From Subtercola boreus (GTDB lineage Bacteria; Actinomycetota; Actinomycetes; Actinomycetales; Microbacteriaceae), in NCBI RefSeq assembly GCF_003399625.1, contig NZ_NBXA01000023.1, positions 1 to 64,000 on the forward strand: 64,000 nucleotides of DNA, in the 5' to 3' direction. The notes under the pieces were generated by a model. That model did not search any database, was not told where the DNA came from, and saw only the letters and a program-made list of their open reading frames with translations. Of this stretch, positions 43,342-52,153 are shown piece after piece (within the stretch, counting starts at the first letter, position 1; the number at the start of each line of letters is the position of its first letter). The position numbers and the translations under genes were made by a program.

Positions 43342-44679
43342 TCAGCGGTCGGTCGGCCACTCGCGCTCGGGGCTGCCCAGGTACAGCTGCTGCGGGCGGC
43401 CGATCTTCGTGGCCGGGTCGGTCTGCATCTCGCGCCAGTGCGCGATCCAGCCGGGCAGGCGCCCGATCGCGAACAGCACCGTGAACATGCGCGTCGGGAA
43501 GCCCATCGCCTTGTAGATGACTCCCGTGTAGAAGTCGACATTCGGGTACAGGCGTCGCGAGATGAAGTAGTCGTCCGCCAGCGCGATCGCCTCGAGCTCC
43601 TTGGCGATGTCGAGCAGGTCGTCCTGCACGCCGAGGGCGGCGAGCACCTCGTCGGCCGCCTCCTTCACGAGCTTCGCGCGAGGGTCATAGTTCTTGTAGA
43701 CGCGGTGGCCGAACCCCATGAGACGGATGCCCGCCTCCTTGTTCTTGACCCGCTCGACGAACTTCTCGACGCCCTCGCCCGAGTCCCGGATCTGCGCCAG
43801 CATCGTGAGCACGGCTTCGTTCGCCCCACCGTGCAGCGGCCCGTACAGCGCATTGATACCGGCCGAGATCGACGCGAACATGTTCGCCTCGGTGGAGCCG
43901 ACGAGCCGCACGGTCGACGTCGACGCGTTCTGCTCGTGGTCCTCGTGCAGGATGAGGAGGCGCTCCAGCGCCTTCGAGAGCACCGGGTTGATCTGGTACG
44001 GCTCGGCGTTCGTGCCGAAGTTCAGCCTCAGGAAGTTGTCGATGAAGCTGAGCGAGTTGTCGGGGTAGAGGAACGCCTGCCCGAGGCTCTTCTTGTGCGC
44101 GTACGCGGCCATCACGGGCAGCTTGGCCAGCAGACGGATCGTCGAGATCTCGACGTGCTCCGGGTTCCGCGGGTCGAGGGAGTCCTGGTAGTAGGTCGAC
44201 AGCGCCGAGATGCCCGCCGAGAGCACCGACATCGGGTGCGCGTTGTGCGGCAGCGCATCGAAGAAGCGCTTCAGGTCTTCATGCAGCAGCGTGTGGTGAC
44301 GGATCTCGTTGTCGAACTTCTCGAGCTGCGAAGCCGTCGGCAGCTCACCGTAGATGAGCAGCCAGGCCGTCTCGAGGTAGGTGGAGTGCGCGGCGATCTG
44401 GTCGATCGGATACCCGCGGTAGCGCAGGATCCCCTTGTCACCGTCGATGTAGGTGATGCTCGAGCGGGTGGCCGAGGTGTTGACGAACCCGTAGTCGAGG
44501 GTGGTCAGACCGGTCTGCTTCGTGAACGTCGAGATGTCGACGGAGGATGCACCGTCGACGCTCGTGAGGATCGGGAATTCCGCCGTGCCACCCGGGAACG
44601 TCAGGGTGGCCTTCTGCTCGGCGGGCTCCTGAACGGGGGGCTTCTGCCCTACGTCTGAAGCCTGATCGGTGTCGCCCAC
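43342..44679 (-). CDS. gltA: Citrate synthase
   Basis: A 445-residue type II citrate synthase condensing acetyl-CoA and oxaloacetate. Catalytic residues: His in GPLHGGANEAV, His in LMGFGHRVYKNYDPRAKL, Asp in LYPNVDFYTGVIY. The N-terminal part has LRYRGYPIDQIAA. The N-terminus carries a short extension (GDTDQASDVGQKPP) before the conserved TLTFPGGTAEFP strand. The start is GTG with AAGGAGG four bases upstream. It lies 31 bp behind dapC in the fdxA-dapC-gltA run on the minus strand. Confidence 0.95.
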   Translation of the reverse strand: MGDTDQASDVGQKPPVQEPAEQKATLTFPGGTAEFPILTSVDGASSVDISTFTKQTGLTTLDYGFVNTSATRSSITYIDGDKGILRYRGYPIDQIAAHSTYLETAWLLIYGELPTASQLEKFDNEIRHHTLLHEDLKRFFDALPHNAHPMSVLSAGISALSTYYQDSLDPRNPEHVEISTIRLLAKLPVMAAYAHKKSLGQAFLYPDNSLSFIDNFLRLNFGTNAEPYQINPVLSKALERLLILHEDHEQNASTSTVRLVGSTEANMFASISAGINALYGPLHGGANEAVLTMLAQIRDSGEGVEKFVERVKNKEAGIRLMGFGHRVYKNYDPRAKLVKEAADEVLAALGVQDDLLDIAKELEAIALADDYFISRRLYPNVDFYTGVIYKAMGFPTRMFTVLFAIGRLPGWIAHWREMQTDPATKIGRPQQLYLGSPEREWPTDR

Positions 44680-44710
44680 GGCGCCTCCTTGAGATTCGTG
44701 ATGTGCACAC

Positions 44711-45844
44711 TCAGCCTAAAGCACTGGGCGAACCCAGCCGTTCGGCCGCTGCCGTGATGCGCTCGTCTGTCGCGGTGAGCGAGAACCGCACGTGCTCGGG
44801 GAAGTGGTCTCCGTAGAACGGGCCGGGGCCGGCGAGGATGCCGAGCCCGGCGAGCCGGTCGATGCTCTGCCACGCATCCCGGCCCTCGCTCGCCCAGAGG
44901 TAGAGCCCCGCCTCGCTCCGGTCGATGCGGAACCCGCTCCGCTCGAGCGCCGGCTTCAGGATGTCGCGGCGAGCACGATAGAGCTCCTTCTGGTGGGCGA
45001 CATGCCGGTCGTCGCCGAGTGCGGCGACCATCGCTGTCTGCACGGGTGCAGGCGGCATCATGCCGGCGTGCTTCCGCACGGTCAGGAGCCGTTCGATGAG
45101 CACCTCGTCGCCCGCCACGAAGGCGGCGCGGTAGCCCGCGAGGTTCGACTGCTTGCTGAGGGAGTACACCGCGAGCACCCCGGTGACGTCGACGACACCG
45201 TCGTCTCCCGTCACCACGCGGGGGTCGAGGATGCTCGGCACGGGCGAAGCGGCCCACTCCCCGTCCCAGCCGAGCTCTGCGTAGCACTCGTCGTTCGCGA
45301 TCGTCGCACCGAGCGCTCGAGCGCGTTCCACGGCACGACGGAGGTGTGCAGCATCCAGAACCGCTCCGTCGGGGTTGCCGGGCGAATTCAGCCAGATGAG
45401 CTTCGTGTCGGTCGGCCATTCAGCGGGGTCGTCGGAGGCGAACGAGCGGGCCCCCGCGATGGTCGCGCCGATCTCGTAGGTCGGGTACGCGGCTCTCGGA
45501 TGCACGACAACGTCGCCCTCGCCGAGCCCGAGCATGAAGGGCAACCAGGCGACGAGCTCCTTGGAGCCGATGGTGGGAAGCACCTGGGCCTCGGTCAACC
45601 CGGCGACCCCCCGGCGCCGCTCGAACCAGGAGCGAATGGCGTTCCGGAGCTCGGGGCTCCCCGCCGTGGCCGGGTAGGAATGGGCATCCGTCGCTGCTGC
45701 TAACGCCTGCCGCACGACATCGGGCGTGGGGTCGACCGGCGAACCGATCGACAGGTCGACGATGCCGCCCGGATGCGCCTTCGCCTTCGCGGCGAACGGC
45801 GTCATCGCGTCCCACGGGTAGTCGGGCAGGGAGCCGAGCGTCAC
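44711..45844 (-). CDS. dapC: Succinyldiaminopimelate transaminase
   Basis: A 377-residue fold-type I PLP aminotransferase of the actinobacterial DapC type. Seen: LSIGSPVDPTPDVV near the N-terminus, TIGSKELVAWLPFMLGLG, WLNSPGNPDGAVL, NDECYAELGW, the PLP lysine in VYSLSKQSNLAGYRAAF, and a C-terminal Arg in VRFSLTATDERI. It forms N-succinyl-LL-2-amino-6-ketopimelate's amino product from glutamate. The GTG start lies three bases behind the ferredoxin stop; the fdx-dapC pair is conserved in actinobacteria (Rv1177-Rv1178). Confidence 0.92.
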   Translation of the reverse strand: MTLGSLPDYPWDAMTPFAAKAKAHPGGIVDLSIGSPVDPTPDVVRQALAAATDAHSYPATAGSPELRNAIRSWFERRRGVAGLTEAQVLPTIGSKELVAWLPFMLGLGEGDVVVHPRAAYPTYEIGATIAGARSFASDDPAEWPTDTKLIWLNSPGNPDGAVLDAAHLRRAVERARALGATIANDECYAELGWDGEWAASPVPSILDPRVVTGDDGVVDVTGVLAVYSLSKQSNLAGYRAAFVAGDEVLIERLLTVRKHAGMMPPAPVQTAMVAALGDDRHVAHQKELYRARRDILKPALERSGFRIDRSEAGLYLWASEGRDAWQSIDRLAGLGILAGPGPFYGDHFPEHVRFSLTATDERITAAAERLGSPSALG

Positions 45845-45847
45845 CGG

Positions 45848-46174
45848 TTACGCGTGCGTCTCTTGCGGCGGGAGCGCGGAGATGACGGGGTGGTCCTTCG
45901 GGATGACGCCGATCTTCGCAGCGCCCCCCGGGGAACCGATGTCGGTGAAGAACTCCACGTTGGCCTTGTAGTAGTCGGCCCACTCTTCGGGCAGGTCGTC
46001 TTCGTAGTAGATCGCCTCGACGGGACAGACCGGCTCACAGGCACCGCAGTCGACGCACTCGTCGGGGTGGATGTAGAGCGATCGCTCGCCTTCGTAGATG
46101 CAGTCGACAGGGCATTCGTCGATGCACGCGCGGTCTTTGACGTCGACACACGGCAGGGCGATGACATAGGTCAC
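45848..46174 (-). CDS. fdxA: 7Fe ferredoxin
   Basis: A 108-residue ferredoxin with a [3Fe-4S] and a [4Fe-4S] cluster. Cluster ligands: Cys in PCVDVKDRACIDECPVDC and in HPDECVDCGACEPVCPVEA. The C-terminal half (EEWADYYKANVEFFTDIGSPGGAAK) is the usual long tail of the actinobacterial 7Fe type. The start is GTG behind GGAAGGAT. It carries electrons in the cytoplasm; the partner reductase is not in the window. A 148-residue membrane protein gene precedes it by 36 bp. Confidence 0.94.
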   Translation of the reverse strand: MTYVIALPCVDVKDRACIDECPVDCIYEGERSLYIHPDECVDCGACEPVCPVEAIYYEDDLPEEWADYYKANVEFFTDIGSPGGAAKIGVIPKDHPVISALPPQETHA

Positions 46175-46210
46175 GGTGGTGAGATCCTTCCGAAACGAGC
46201 AGGTTCCAGT

Positions 46211-46657
46211 CTAAGCGGCGTCGGAGGGTTGCTCTGCCTGTCGGCGTTTCGGCCAGGCCAGCACGATGAGCGCGACCACGGTGGGCGCGAACGTCCACAC
46301 GTAGCCGTAGCCGTGTTCGTCTGCGGGGATGAGGATCGACCCCCCGGGGCTCGGCAGAGTCAGCACGGCGACGATGCCGACGAGCCCGAGGGCGGCGAGA
46401 AACGCAATGAGCCTGCTCGGCAGGATGAGCCGCAGCCCGACGAGCAGGAAGACGACGGAGGCGACAGCGAGGATCAGCCCGAGCGGCAGGTCGAACAGCC
46501 CGAAGAAGCCGATGGTGGACTGGTGCACCACCGTTCCGAGCATGCCGAAGACCACGCCGAGCAGCAGACCGATGATCCAGCTCGCGACGCGCACGACCAT
46601 CGACTCCCCCACGGGCTGGTCGGCGGTGTCCGCCACGGTCGTCTCTCGGAATGACAT
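46211..46657 (-). CDS. Small four-helix membrane protein upstream of fdxA
   Basis: A 148-residue protein with four hydrophobic segments (about 25-45, 52-75, 82-102 and 118-134), linked by short loops, and a charged C-terminus (PKRRQAEQPSDAA). It may belong to the DUF6113 family that I recall beside ferredoxin genes in other actinobacteria, but this is from memory. Function unknown. The ATG start has GAAAGG nine bases upstream. It probably heads the fdxA-dapC-gltA transcription unit. Confidence 0.7.
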   Translation of the reverse strand: MSFRETTVADTADQPVGESMVVRVASWIIGLLLGVVFGMLGTVVHQSTIGFFGLFDLPLGLILAVASVVFLLVGLRLILPSRLIAFLAALGLVGIVAVLTLPSPGGSILIPADEHGYGYVWTFAPTVVALIVLAWPKRRQAEQPSDAA

Positions 46658-46774
46658 CACAATTGCCTTTCGTTGTCGGCACCAATGTACCCGGGCATCC
46701 TGAACGCTTGTACCCTTGGAATCGGACGACGACGTCACCCCATCCGCTGTCCGACCCACCGACGGAGCCTCTTC

Positions 46775-47674
46775 GTGCACCATCCCCCCGCCCGCTCGAA
46801 GCCGCGGACCACCGCCCTCGTCGCGGCGGCCTCCGCCACGCTGCTGCTCGCGCTGGCCGGATGCACGTCGTCGTCGCCCAGCGAGGCGGCAGCCGCAGCC
46901 GCCGCGAAGCCGCTCAGCCAGCAGGCCTTCATCACCCGTCAGCTCGGCCTCTCGAGCGTCGACTTCGGGGAGTATCTGCGGCGACAGGCCTTCACCCTGC
47001 AGTCGGGCACGACCGAGTTCGTCACGGCCTGGGAATCGGGCGACGACGACCTGGCCCGATCCCTGTACGCACCGACGCGCTCCTTCTACAACCGGATGCT
47101 CGCCGCTTCCGCCTCGTTCCCCGAACTCGACGCGTCGCTCGACGCTGGTGACTCAGGATGGCACGCCATCGAAGCGCAGCTCTGGCCGCTCACGGCGGAG
47201 GAGAACCAGGGCATGCCCGTCAGGCCGGCGACGGCGGATCAGCGCCAGGCGGTCGGCCAGCAGCTGGAGACCGACACGAAGAGCCTCACGGGCGCCGTCT
47301 CCGGCCTCCGCCCCACCGTCGAGGAACAGGCGGCGGGCGTGGCAGCACTGATGGCCGGGCGCGGCCGGGCGGCAGCCGCCGGCGAACAGGAACCGCGCTC
47401 ACACACCGACCTCTACGACCTTCAGGCCTACGTCGACGGTTCGCGCGAGGTGTTCTCCGGTCTCCGGCCCATCCTCGTCACCCAGAACGCCGCGCTCGCC
47501 ACCACGCTCGACCACCGCTTCGACGCGGCCGAGGGGCAGCTGAACGCACTCCGCACGGGGGTCTCGTTCCCGGGCTTCGACACCCTCACGGGCGACCAGC
47601 GGCAGGCGCTGCAGGCGGCCGTGGGCGACCTGACCCAGTCGCTCGGCCAGGTGCCGCAGACCCTCGCGGGCTGA
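46775..47674 (+). CDS. efeM: EfeM-like imelysin-domain lipoprotein
   Basis: A 299-residue lipoprotein: basic N-terminus, hydrophobic segment and lipobox LALAGC (Cys at about 29), then an EfeO-type M75/imelysin helical domain without the cupredoxin found in EfeO. The key HxxE-like metal motif is WHAIEAQLWPL; ARSLYAPTRSFYNRM and RSHTDLYDLQAYVDGSREVFSGL match EfeO counterparts. It should bind iron outside the membrane and cooperate with EfeU/EfeO/EfeB, encoded next to it on the opposite strand and converging (49-bp gap). The start is GTG with GGAG eight to nine bases upstream. TACCCT near 46711 may be the -10. Confidence 0.8.
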   Translation: MHHPPARSKPRTTALVAAASATLLLALAGCTSSSPSEAAAAAAAKPLSQQAFITRQLGLSSVDFGEYLRRQAFTLQSGTTEFVTAWESGDDDLARSLYAPTRSFYNRMLAASASFPELDASLDAGDSGWHAIEAQLWPLTAEENQGMPVRPATADQRQAVGQQLETDTKSLTGAVSGLRPTVEEQAAGVAALMAGRGRAAAAGEQEPRSHTDLYDLQAYVDGSREVFSGLRPILVTQNAALATTLDHRFDAAEGQLNALRTGVSFPGFDTLTGDQRQALQAAVGDLTQSLGQVPQTLAG

Positions 47675-47723
47675 CTGCCCTCGCTGGCTGACAGACCTTC
47701 GCAGGCTGACAGCCCATCGCCGG

Positions 47724-49058
47724 CTACGCGAACAGCGCCTTGCCGTAATAGTCACCGGCGGCGGCGAGGCCCGGGGGCACCGCGAAGACACCGGATCCGA
47801 CGTGCCTGATGTACTCGTTCAGGCGGTCCATCGAGCCGAGCTTCTGCTGGATCGCCACGAACTGCGCGGGATCCCTCTGGTAGGAGATGAACATGAGTCC
47901 GGCATCCAGCCGCCCGACGCTGTCGATACCGTCGGTGAAGTTGTAGCCGCGCCGGAGGATCTTCGTACCTCCATTGTTCTCGTGCGCCGCGAGGGCGACA
48001 TGCGAGGTGGCCGGGATGACCGGGGTGCCGTCGGCGCCCTTCACGGCGAAATCGGGCGTGTCGAACTCGGCCGTGCCGCTGAGCGGCGCGCCCTCCATCT
48101 TCGTACGCCCGAACACCGCGTGCTGGTCGCCGATGTAGTCGGTGTCCCACGTCTCGATCAGCATGTGGATCTTGCGGGCGACGAGGTAGCTGCCGCCGGT
48201 CATCCACGGCTGGTCGCTGTCGGCGCCCACCCACACCTGCTGGGCGAAATCGTCGTCGGTCACGATGTTGCGGGTGCCGTCCTTGAAACCCATCAGATTG
48301 CGGGGCGTCGCCTGGTCGGCGCTCCGGGATGCGCGGCCGAAGCCCTGCACGGTCCACCGTGTCGAGGCGGTGGTGCGGGCCATCCGCGCGAGGTTCCGGA
48401 TGGCGTGGTACGCGACCTGCGGGTCGCTCGCGCAGGCCTGCACGCAGATGTCCCCACCCGTGAACTCGGCGGTCAGCGCATCGCTCGCGAAGGCCGGGAG
48501 GTCGTTCAGCACGGCCGGCTTGTACTTCGCCCAGCCGAACCGGCCGTCGAACATCGAGGGAGCGAAACCGACGGTCACCGTCAACTGGTTCGCGCCCATC
48601 CCGGCGGCCTCGCCCGTGTCGCCCGGAACCGCGAGCTCCCGTGCGGGTTCGACGGCGCCGACGGCGAGCCCCTGGGTGTACTGCGCGATCGCCGCCGACC
48701 ACTTGGCCAGCATCACCTGCAGCTCAGAGGCCGATGTGGTGGTCACATCGAACACCATGAAGACGAGGTGATCCTGCGGTGGGGTGCGGATGCCGGCCTG
48801 GTGCTCCCCGTAGAAGGCATAGGTGTCGTCGGCCGGGGCGGACGATGCACTCTGCGCGCCCTCAGACGCCTGGGCGGCCAGTCCCGTGGTCGTGACGCCG
48901 ATCGCGGCGCCCGCGGCCGCACTGGCGACGGCACCGCCGAAGAACGCTCGGCGCGAGATGCCGGAGTCGCCCGAAGGCACCCCCTCCGCGGCCCCGGGTC
49001 TTTCGTACCGGGCATCGCCTGAGGGAGTGCCGTCTGGGTTCTTGTCTCTACGCGCCAC
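47724..49058 (-). CDS. efeB: EfeB deferrochelatase/DyP-type peroxidase
   Basis: A 444-residue heme peroxidase of the DyP family. The N-terminus has a twin-arginine signal, ISRRAFFGGAVASAAAGAA (about 33-55), so it is exported folded by Tat. The DyP motif GFKDGTRN is present. In the Efe system it oxidises Fe2+ or frees iron from heme for EfeU; both roles are reported for relatives. The GTG start overlaps or abuts the efeO stop by one base, so it is coupled to efeO. It lacks a separate promoter. Confidence 0.92.
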   Translation of the reverse strand: MARRDKNPDGTPSGDARYERPGAAEGVPSGDSGISRRAFFGGAVASAAAGAAIGVTTTGLAAQASEGAQSASSAPADDTYAFYGEHQAGIRTPPQDHLVFMVFDVTTTSASELQVMLAKWSAAIAQYTQGLAVGAVEPARELAVPGDTGEAAGMGANQLTVTVGFAPSMFDGRFGWAKYKPAVLNDLPAFASDALTAEFTGGDICVQACASDPQVAYHAIRNLARMARTTASTRWTVQGFGRASRSADQATPRNLMGFKDGTRNIVTDDDFAQQVWVGADSDQPWMTGGSYLVARKIHMLIETWDTDYIGDQHAVFGRTKMEGAPLSGTAEFDTPDFAVKGADGTPVIPATSHVALAAHENNGGTKILRRGYNFTDGIDSVGRLDAGLMFISYQRDPAQFVAIQQKLGSMDRLNEYIRHVGSGVFAVPPGLAAAGDYYGKALFA

Positions 49059-50273
49059 TTACGCGGTCGCCACCTTTTCACTGATCTGTGCGAGCGGAGC
49101 CTGGAGGGCCTGGATGGCCTGCGTCAGCTTCGGTGCATCCGAGGTGCGGAGCGCCTCGTCGTACAGCTTGTAGCCGCCGGGAGCCGCAGCGTCCTTGTAG
49201 GTTGCGAGGAGGGCATCCACCGACGCGAACTGGGCGCTGATCGACGCCGTGAGGTCGGGGTCGATCGTCGTGAGCGCGGGCTTCAGGTACTCGAACGCCT
49301 GCTCGGAGCCCTCGACGTTCGCAACGAAGTCGACGAGGTCGATGTGGCTGTACGCCTCCTCCTCACCGGTGATCTTCGAGGACTGCACTTCTTCGAGCAG
49401 ACCGGATGCCCCGTTGGCGAGCTCCTCCGGTTTGTAGGTGAGACCTGTGGTGAGAGTCTGCAGCTGGGCGATGTCGGTGACGAGCTTGGTGCTGAGCGCC
49501 TTCGTCGAGTCGGTGATGGTTCCGGTGTCGAAGATGTCCTTCTCGATCGGGTGGAATCCGGTCCACTCGGTGCCGGGATCGACGTCGGCGACGCGCGCGT
49601 CGACCTCCGGGTCGAGGTCGGCGAAGCTCTCGGCGACAGGCTCGATGCGCTCGTAGAACGGGCGGGCCGCGGCGTAGGCGCTCTTGGCCGCGTCGACGTC
49701 GCCGGCCTGGATCGCCGTGTCGAGCGCCGCCACAGCGTCGACGAGGCTCGCGGCCTGGCCTTCGACGTACTGGCCGTAGCCGACGGTGCCCTCGGCGAGC
49801 AGGCTCTGCACGTCGCTCGGGGCGGAGGTCGCGTCACCGATCACAGTGAAGTCGGTGTTCTCGGTGGTCGCGCCCGGGCAGTTCAGCTGGTACGTGCCGC
49901 CGGTCAGGGTGACGGTGAACGAGGAGGCCTTGAGGCCGGCCACGATGTTCTCCCGCTCGCCGAGGATGCGCTTGTCGCTCATCAGCTCGACCTCGCTGAG
50001 GCCGGCAGCGTCGGAATTTGTGATCTCGAAGGTGACGGGGCCCGCGGGGGCGCTGGCGAAGTCCATCGCACAGTCGTTGCCGCTCAGGGTCACCTTCACC
50101 TGGGCCGCTCCGTTCGAGACGGGGGCGCTGCCGGCCGCTGAGCTGGTGCTGCCGGAGCTCGCGCCGGTCGATGCCGTGCCGGCGCAGCCCGCAAGCAGCA
50201 TGCTGCCGAGGGCGATTCCGGTGATCACGGCGTACTTCGAGCCGCGGCGAAGCGGGGTGGGGTGTCGGGTCAA
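49059..50273 (-). CDS. efeO: EfeO iron-binding lipoprotein (cupredoxin + imelysin)
   Basis: A 404-residue lipoprotein with signal and lipobox LLAGCAG (Cys at about 29). An N-terminal cupredoxin-like domain (about 50-150) has the Cys in SGNDCAMDF and in YQLNCPGATTEN. The C-terminal M75/imelysin domain (about 160-400) has FHPIEKDIF (HxxE) and YSHIDLVDFVANVEGSEQAFE. It delivers Fe to EfeU. The start is TTG with AAGGAG eight bases upstream. It lies 20 bp behind efeU and directly before efeB. Confidence 0.92.
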   Translation of the reverse strand: MTRHPTPLRRGSKYAVITGIALGSMLLAGCAGTASTGASSGSTSSAAGSAPVSNGAAQVKVTLSGNDCAMDFASAPAGPVTFEITNSDAAGLSEVELMSDKRILGERENIVAGLKASSFTVTLTGGTYQLNCPGATTENTDFTVIGDATSAPSDVQSLLAEGTVGYGQYVEGQAASLVDAVAALDTAIQAGDVDAAKSAYAAARPFYERIEPVAESFADLDPEVDARVADVDPGTEWTGFHPIEKDIFDTGTITDSTKALSTKLVTDIAQLQTLTTGLTYKPEELANGASGLLEEVQSSKITGEEEAYSHIDLVDFVANVEGSEQAFEYLKPALTTIDPDLTASISAQFASVDALLATYKDAAAPGGYKLYDEALRTSDAPKLTQAIQALQAPLAQISEKVATA

Positions 50274-50293
50274 GGTGAAGCTCCTTCTCAGGG

Positions 50294-51946
50294 TCAGCTG
50301 TGTGCAGAGATGGTGGTGCGTACGGGGGGATTCTGGATGCCCGTGTCGTCATCGGGAACGTCGGCGACTGTTCCCACGCCCCCGCCGACGACGCCGGAAT
50401 TACGGCGCTTCGCGGCCCGGAGGCCCCGTGCGCCGAACAGCGCAAGAACGAGAGCGGCCACCGCGAGAACGAGTGGCAGGTAGTACCGAAAGAGTGCGGC
50501 CTCGTCGGCTGCCGTGACCTGGTTCGCGAGCGCTGCCGCCACGAGCTCGGACTGTTGGGCATCCACCGTCCAGGAGACGGATTCCGGGGCGGTCGTGCCC
50601 CCGCTCACGGTGACGGTGCGGGGCGCCGTGAGGCCGCCGCCCGAGAGGCTCAACGTGGTGACCGAGTCGCTGGTGGCGTCGAGCAGGGTGTCGCCGGCGA
50701 CCCACACGTGCTCGTTGAGGGTCACCTGCCAGACAGCGCTGAACGGCCCGGGGTTCTGGGCACGGTTCACTCCCACCGGGGTGCGGCCGCCGTTCAGCAC
50801 GCCGAGCTGTTCGAGCGTGACGGTCGAGGGCACACCCGTCGGAACCGTCTGGGTCGTCACGGCCCAGGTGCGGGCATCCGTTCCCAGCCGGGTCTCGGAT
50901 GTCGCGGCGCCCGCCGCGAGCACGGTCGACGTTGACACGCCCTGCACCGTGGACACGAGCTCATAGCCGTCTGCGGTCGGTGCGAGTAAAGCGGTTCCCA
51001 CCTGCTGGCCGTCTGCCGACACGATCGCGAGCGGAGCGGTCGGGTGCGCCGCCCCACCGGAGGCCGGAACGGCGATGAGCAGCACCAGCGCGGCCGCGGA
51101 GGCGGTCAGAGCGATGCCGAACTGCACGCGGTACGAACGGATGCCCGGCCGGAGCGCATGCGGCCAGAGCACGAACAGCAGCACGGGCACCAGGTAGAGC
51201 AGCCAGCCGAGCACCTCGATCACCTTCGGATCCGCGGGGATGCCGAGAACCCCGGTGACCAGGGCGGCCTGCACAGAGCCGTTCGGGGCGAGCCAGGAGA
51301 GATCGACGGTGGCGGCCTGGCCGACGAGGATCCAACCGGCCTCATGCGCCGTGCGGAGCGCGCTCATCACGAGGCCCGCCGCAACGAAGACCAGGAAGAC
51401 GCCCGTGACGGTGAAGAACCTGCCGAGGTTCAGGCGGATGCCGCCGCGGTAGATCAGGTAGCCGATCACGACCGCGAGGAGGAGACCGAACACGGCGCCG
51501 GCACCGGCGACCAGCGGATTGACCGACGACTGGAAGGCGGCCAGCAGGAAGACGCTCGTCTCGAACCCCTCGCGGAGAACGGCGAGGAAGGCCATCACGG
51601 CGAGCGCGGCGACAGAACCACGGGCCAGGGCATCGCCCGCGACCTCTTCGAGCTCTGAACGCATGTTGCGGGCGTGCTTCGACATCCAGACGATCATGAC
51701 GGTGACCATCACGACGGCGACGGTGCCGATGATCGACTCCATACCCTCTTGCTCGGCCTGCGGGAGGCCCACCGAGATGATCTCGAGGATCACGCCGACG
51801 CCGATGCTGAGCACGATGGCGGCGATGACGCCGACCCACATCGACTTCAGCGAATGCCCGTTGCGCTTCAGGAAGGCCGCGATGATGCCGACGATCAGGG
51901 CGGCTTCGAGACCCTCACGGAGGCCGATGACGAATGTGGCTAACAA
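50294..51946 (-). CDS. efeU: EfeU/FTR1-family iron permease with large C-terminal extension
   Basis: A 550-residue protein. The first 270 residues are an FTR1 permease with seven membrane segments and both ferroxidase-type motifs: IGLREGLEAAL (about 7-17) and AVLREGFETSVFLL. The remaining 280 residues, absent from standard EfeU, form a predicted extracellular beta-rich domain (about 300-520, with LLDATSDSVTTLSLSGG) and a last membrane helix ending in a basic tail. The TTG 51946 start matches the family N-terminus LLATFVIGLREGLE. The start of the efe operon; an IdeR/DtxR-type box lies 76-94 bases upstream. Confidence 0.87.
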   Translation of the reverse strand: MLATFVIGLREGLEAALIVGIIAAFLKRNGHSLKSMWVGVIAAIVLSIGVGVILEIISVGLPQAEQEGMESIIGTVAVVMVTVMIVWMSKHARNMRSELEEVAGDALARGSVAALAVMAFLAVLREGFETSVFLLAAFQSSVNPLVAGAGAVFGLLLAVVIGYLIYRGGIRLNLGRFFTVTGVFLVFVAAGLVMSALRTAHEAGWILVGQAATVDLSWLAPNGSVQAALVTGVLGIPADPKVIEVLGWLLYLVPVLLFVLWPHALRPGIRSYRVQFGIALTASAAALVLLIAVPASGGAAHPTAPLAIVSADGQQVGTALLAPTADGYELVSTVQGVSTSTVLAAGAATSETRLGTDARTWAVTTQTVPTGVPSTVTLEQLGVLNGGRTPVGVNRAQNPGPFSAVWQVTLNEHVWVAGDTLLDATSDSVTTLSLSGGGLTAPRTVTVSGGTTAPESVSWTVDAQQSELVAAALANQVTAADEAALFRYYLPLVLAVAALVLALFGARGLRAAKRRNSGVVGGGVGTVADVPDDDTGIQNPPVRTTISAHS

Positions 51947-52021
51947 CGGGGGTCTGGCTCCAGCAACAGGCGCGCAAGGTAAAGACGCGCACAGGATCGG
52001 GTGTTCGCCGGCTGGCCGAAC

Positions 52022-52040
52022 AAAGGTAAGCCTACACTTA
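52022..52040 (-). promoter_or_regulatory. IdeR/DtxR-type iron box upstream of efeUOB
   Basis: AAAGGTAAGCCTACACTTA matches the published actinobacterial IdeR consensus TWAGGTWAGSCTWACCTWA at 16 of 19 positions. It is placed about 76 bases before the efeU start, where a promoter would lie. A weaker related sequence (TTAGGGTGGGCTGCACTGA, 13 of 19) follows at 52042-52060. It predicts repression of efeUOB when iron is plentiful. Confidence 0.7.
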
Positions 52041-52153
52041 GTTAGGGTGGGCTGCACTGACTTCATGGACGGGCCAGCTGGTTTGCCAGCGGGGCACCCA
52101 CTCCGTCGGCGGGGCAACCGGGGATGTCGGTTGCACCGGCCAGAATGGATGAC

